NCBI RefSeq assembly: GCF_021172165.1
Contig: NZ_CP089096.1
Coordinates: forward strand, 248,001-312,000
Source of the DNA: Flavobacterium channae
GTDB lineage: Bacteria; Bacteroidota; Bacteroidia; Flavobacteriales; Flavobacteriaceae
DNA length: 64,000 bases
Direction: 5' to 3'
Position 1 is the first letter of the stretch; every line of letters starts with the position of its first letter. Shown one piece after another: positions 61,723-64,000 of the stretch. The notes below the pieces were generated by a model. It saw only the letters and a list, made by a program, of their open reading frames with translations, made no database searches and was not told where the DNA came from. Both the position numbers and the translations under genes were made by a program.

Positions 61723-64000
61723 TTATTCTTTTATTAATTTTTTTGTTTGGCTTGTACCGTTACCATTTGTCATTTTAACCAAGTAGATGCCACTATTTAA
61801 ATTGGTAATATCTAATTCTTGATCTGAAATTACATTTGTAAATGATTTAACTAGTTGCCCAGTTATATTATAGATTTCTACATTACTAACATCTGCTGAA
61901 ATAGCAAAACTGTTTTTTGTGGGATTTGGATAAAGACTAACGTTATTTAAATTAGTTACAAAATCATCTGAAGATAATGTTGAAGGTCTATTTCCATATA
62001 CTCTAAATTGACCTGGAGCTAAGGCAATTGTAGCTGTTGGACTAGTAATAGTAATTGGCGTGTTGTCCATTAAATTATACCAAGTCATTGGATAGGTATA
62101 AACATCTGTTGGGAAACTTGGATTAATATTTTGGCTACCAACAGAGAAATTTGCAATTACTACTACATTTCGCAATTGTGTAGTAGGGTAGGAATTGTTG
62201 TAAACATATAATCTTTGACGAATATTACTTCCATCAGGACTAATTGCAAAATCAGAACTAAATACAGGTTCAGTTGTTTTAAGATTAATCATTTTAGACC
62301 AATCACTTAAAATAGCAGTTCTTCTAGCATCTGCTAACCAATTTTGCGTCCATTGTACTTGTTCTTTAGTATCAAGTTTACAATCGCCAGGAAAAAAGGC
62401 ACTTTCATCGTTAATTGTACCATTCGAACAAGTATAAATAGATTGGTTGTTTCCTAGTTCTCCAAAATGCCAAATCATTTTTGGTCCAGGAACCAAAATA
62501 CTCATAGCACCTATAGCTCCCATTCTTGCTAAAGCATTTGTTAGGTTTCCATTTACTGGAGCTGTTCCACCACCATTTCCGTAAGTTACAGCTTCATACA
62601 TCATTCTGTCTTTATCATGACTTTCAGGATATCCCATTAAGCGCTTTCCAGCAAAACCACGACTATCGTGACCCATTCTAGAAATGTTTTGAGTTGAGAA
62701 TCCCATTGCTAGTTCTTTGTATTGTGTATACATTTCACCCCACATCATGATTCCTTTTCCTTCCCCTAATCTGTAATTTGCCCATTGTTGTTCTTCTGCA
62801 TCTGTTCCTAAATGTTCAAAAATCACATAATGATTGTTGTCTAAACTCCAAGAATAATCTGCATATTCTTTTAATACATCAACTCTGTCTTGTTGATATG
62901 CATTTGTACAAGCATCATCTCCAGAAGTACAGTTTTGTGTAAATCCTTTTGTTAAATCCCAACGGAATCCATCTATTTTAAATTCTGTAATCCAATGTTT
63001 TATGGTTTGTTTTACATAGTTTTTAGTTAGTGTAGAAGAGTGGTTAAAATCTTCTCCTACGCTATAACTATGCCTAGCAGAAGTGTTAAAAAAAGGATTG
63101 TCACTTGCAGGACCACCCCAACCATCATTTTCTGGGTCATTCATCCACATTCTAACCATAGGATTTCTTCCAAAAGCATGGTTGAATGCTAGGTCTAAAA
63201 TTACAGCTATTCCATTTTGATGACATAAATCAACAAGTTCTTTGAATTTTTCTGGTGTTCCATAGAATTTGTCTAACGCCATATGAAAAGCGGTGTTGTA
63301 TCCCCAACTTTCATTTCCTTCAAATTCCATAATCGGCATTAAATGAATCGCATTAATTCCTAAATCTTTGAAATATTGAATTTTGTCAATAACATCTTGA
63401 AAGTTTCTATCACCATCAAAGTCACGGATTAATAATTCATAAACTACTAATTTGTCTTTGTCTGGTTTTGCAAAGTTTGTTACTTGCCAATTGTATGGAG
63501 CTACTCCGGTTTTAAACCAAGTTACTTCACGTTCTTGACCCGCAGGGTAAGTTGGTAAATTTGGGAAAGTTGTATTTGAAATCCATGAATCATCATATGG
63601 TGATAAAACCATTTTTGAACATGGATCAGCTGTTTTTACTAATGAAGGCGAATTTGCAATTGGAGTTTGATCAACAACCCAATATTGATACGTGTTGTCA
63701 ACACCTGCAGTAAGTCCCGTTAGTTCTAACCAAAATTTTCCAGTAGAAGGATCTTTTTTCATTGCATAGTTACTGTCTGGAGTATAATTATTAAAACTTC
63801 CTGCAACATATACAAAATCTTTTCCTGGAGCTTCTAAAACTAAAGTGGCTCTAGTGTTATCAGAGATATTGTAATTAATTCCGTTCTCAAGTCCATTAGG
63901 CATAGCTTGAGAAATTATTCCAGGATTTACAATAACTGAAAATCTTCTTGTTATGGTTGATGCTCCTAAAGTTACCTCTAAATCATAACTAGTATTAGTG
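61723..64000 (-). CDS. Secreted GH13 alpha-amylase family protein with T9SS type A sorting domain, 5' end cut by window edge
   Basis: The frame has no stop up to the right edge, so it is longer than the 726 codons from the first internal ATG (63903); 32 further complete codons are open. An early beta domain (ATLVLEAPGKDFVYVAGSFNNYTPDSNY) looks like an isoamylase-type N-terminal domain. The GH13 barrel keeps its landmarks: region I LDLAFNHAFGR, the nucleophile Asp in DGFRWDLTKGF, the acid/base Glu in YVIFEHLGTD, and the second Asp in PESHDKDRMM. The end (SLYPNPTKNSFAISA ... YNITGQLVKSF ... LNSGIYLVKM) is a type A T9SS sorting domain. It probably degrades starch or glycogen outside the cell. 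Confidence 0.92.
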   Translation of the reverse strand, partial: TNTSYDLEVTLGASTITRRFSVIVNPGIISQAMPNGLENGINYNISDNTRATLVLEAPGKDFVYVAGSFNNYTPDSNYAMKKDPSTGKFWLELTGLTAGVDNTYQYWVVDQTPIANSPSLVKTADPCSKMVLSPYDDSWISNTTFPNLPTYPAGQEREVTWFKTGVAPYNWQVTNFAKPDKDKLVVYELLIRDFDGDRNFQDVIDKIQYFKDLGINAIHLMPIMEFEGNESWGYNTAFHMALDKFYGTPEKFKELVDLCHQNGIAVILDLAFNHAFGRNPMVRMWMNDPENDGWGGPASDNPFFNTSARHSYSVGEDFNHSSTLTKNYVKQTIKHWITEFKIDGFRWDLTKGFTQNCTSGDDACTNAYQQDRVDVLKEYADYSWSLDNNHYVIFEHLGTDAEEQQWANYRLGEGKGIMMWGEMYTQYKELAMGFSTQNISRMGHDSRGFAGKRLMGYPESHDKDRMMYEAVTYGNGGGTAPVNGNLTNALARMGAIGAMSILVPGPKMIWHFGELGNNQSIYTCSNGTINDESAFFPGDCKLDTKEQVQWTQNWLADARRTAILSDWSKMINLKTTEPVFSSDFAISPDGSNIRQRLYVYNNSYPTTQLRNVVVIANFSVGSQNINPSFPTDVYTYPMTWYNLMDNTPITITSPTATIALAPGQFRVYGNRPSTLSSDDFVTNLNNVSLYPNPTKNSFAISADVSNVEIYNITGQLVKSFTNVISDQELDITNLNSGIYLVKMTNGNGTSQTKKLIKE

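Noticed and set aside
1..64000. CRISPR arrays, insertion sequences, prophage genes, rRNA genes
   Set aside because: No regularly spaced direct repeats, transposase, integrase, phage structural genes or rRNA sequence were seen on reading through both strands.

Overview
The window looks like a chromosomal segment of a gliding member of the Bacteroidota, most likely Flavobacterium or a close relative. The reasons are: several type IX secretion (T9SS) cargo proteins with type A or type B C-terminal sorting domains, a PorP/SprF-type outer membrane protein, the gliding genes gldD and gldE, strong A+T bias, no visible Shine-Dalgarno sequences, and repeated matches to the Bacteroidota promoter pattern TTG-N19/21-TAnnTTTG. 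Most of the content is core chromosome. I saw no insertion sequence, prophage, rRNA operon or CRISPR array.

Layout. 1-7550 (+): the 3' part of a very large type B T9SS adhesin, then PorP/SprF and an OmpA/TPR envelope protein. 7615-18183 (-): QueD, a small membrane protein, an enoyl-CoA hydratase family protein, a second type B T9SS cargo with an IgGFc-binding-like head, a large predicted outer membrane protein, a palindromic repeat, a small unknown, aspartate kinase and a GNAT acetyltransferase. 18298-25729: fructose bisphosphatase, a TerB-like protein, an operon of HupE/UreJ, dCMP deaminase, S41 protease and a membrane protein, an opposing operon of MarC, a small membrane protein and a reduced flavoprotein, and a DUF3109 protein. 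25998-31238 (+): nucleotide metabolism (nrdB, nrdA, a 74-aa unknown, a dGTPase). 31328-39124: a type A T9SS cargo, ribosomal proteins L27 and L21, and a pair of M16 peptidases. 39173-46146: an EamA transporter, a metal-binding lipoprotein, the mutY-ssb-gldE-gldD run, HU, a 30-aa very basic protein and RNase G.

46254-50273 is the one clear accessory island: a 1038-aa adenine-specific DNA methyltransferase with a specificity-like region, a 215-aa protein with a PD-(D/E)XK-like motif, and an 84-aa unknown, all packed head to tail. It sits between convergent RNase G and pbpC. The terminators on its two sides are near copies of each other (28 of 32 positions by eye), which suggests how it entered. 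It is the best candidate here for an unusual restriction or anti-phage system.

50314-64000: pbpC and an alpha-2-macroglobulin lipoprotein that overlap (a known periplasmic pair), tadA divergent from dxs, a DUF3078 protein overlapping dxs, a tRNA-Leu(UAG) with a textbook promoter, and a secreted GH13 alpha-amylase with a type A sorting domain that runs off the right edge.

All calls rest on reading the translations and motifs by eye; no database search was run. Promoter calls are pattern matches only.
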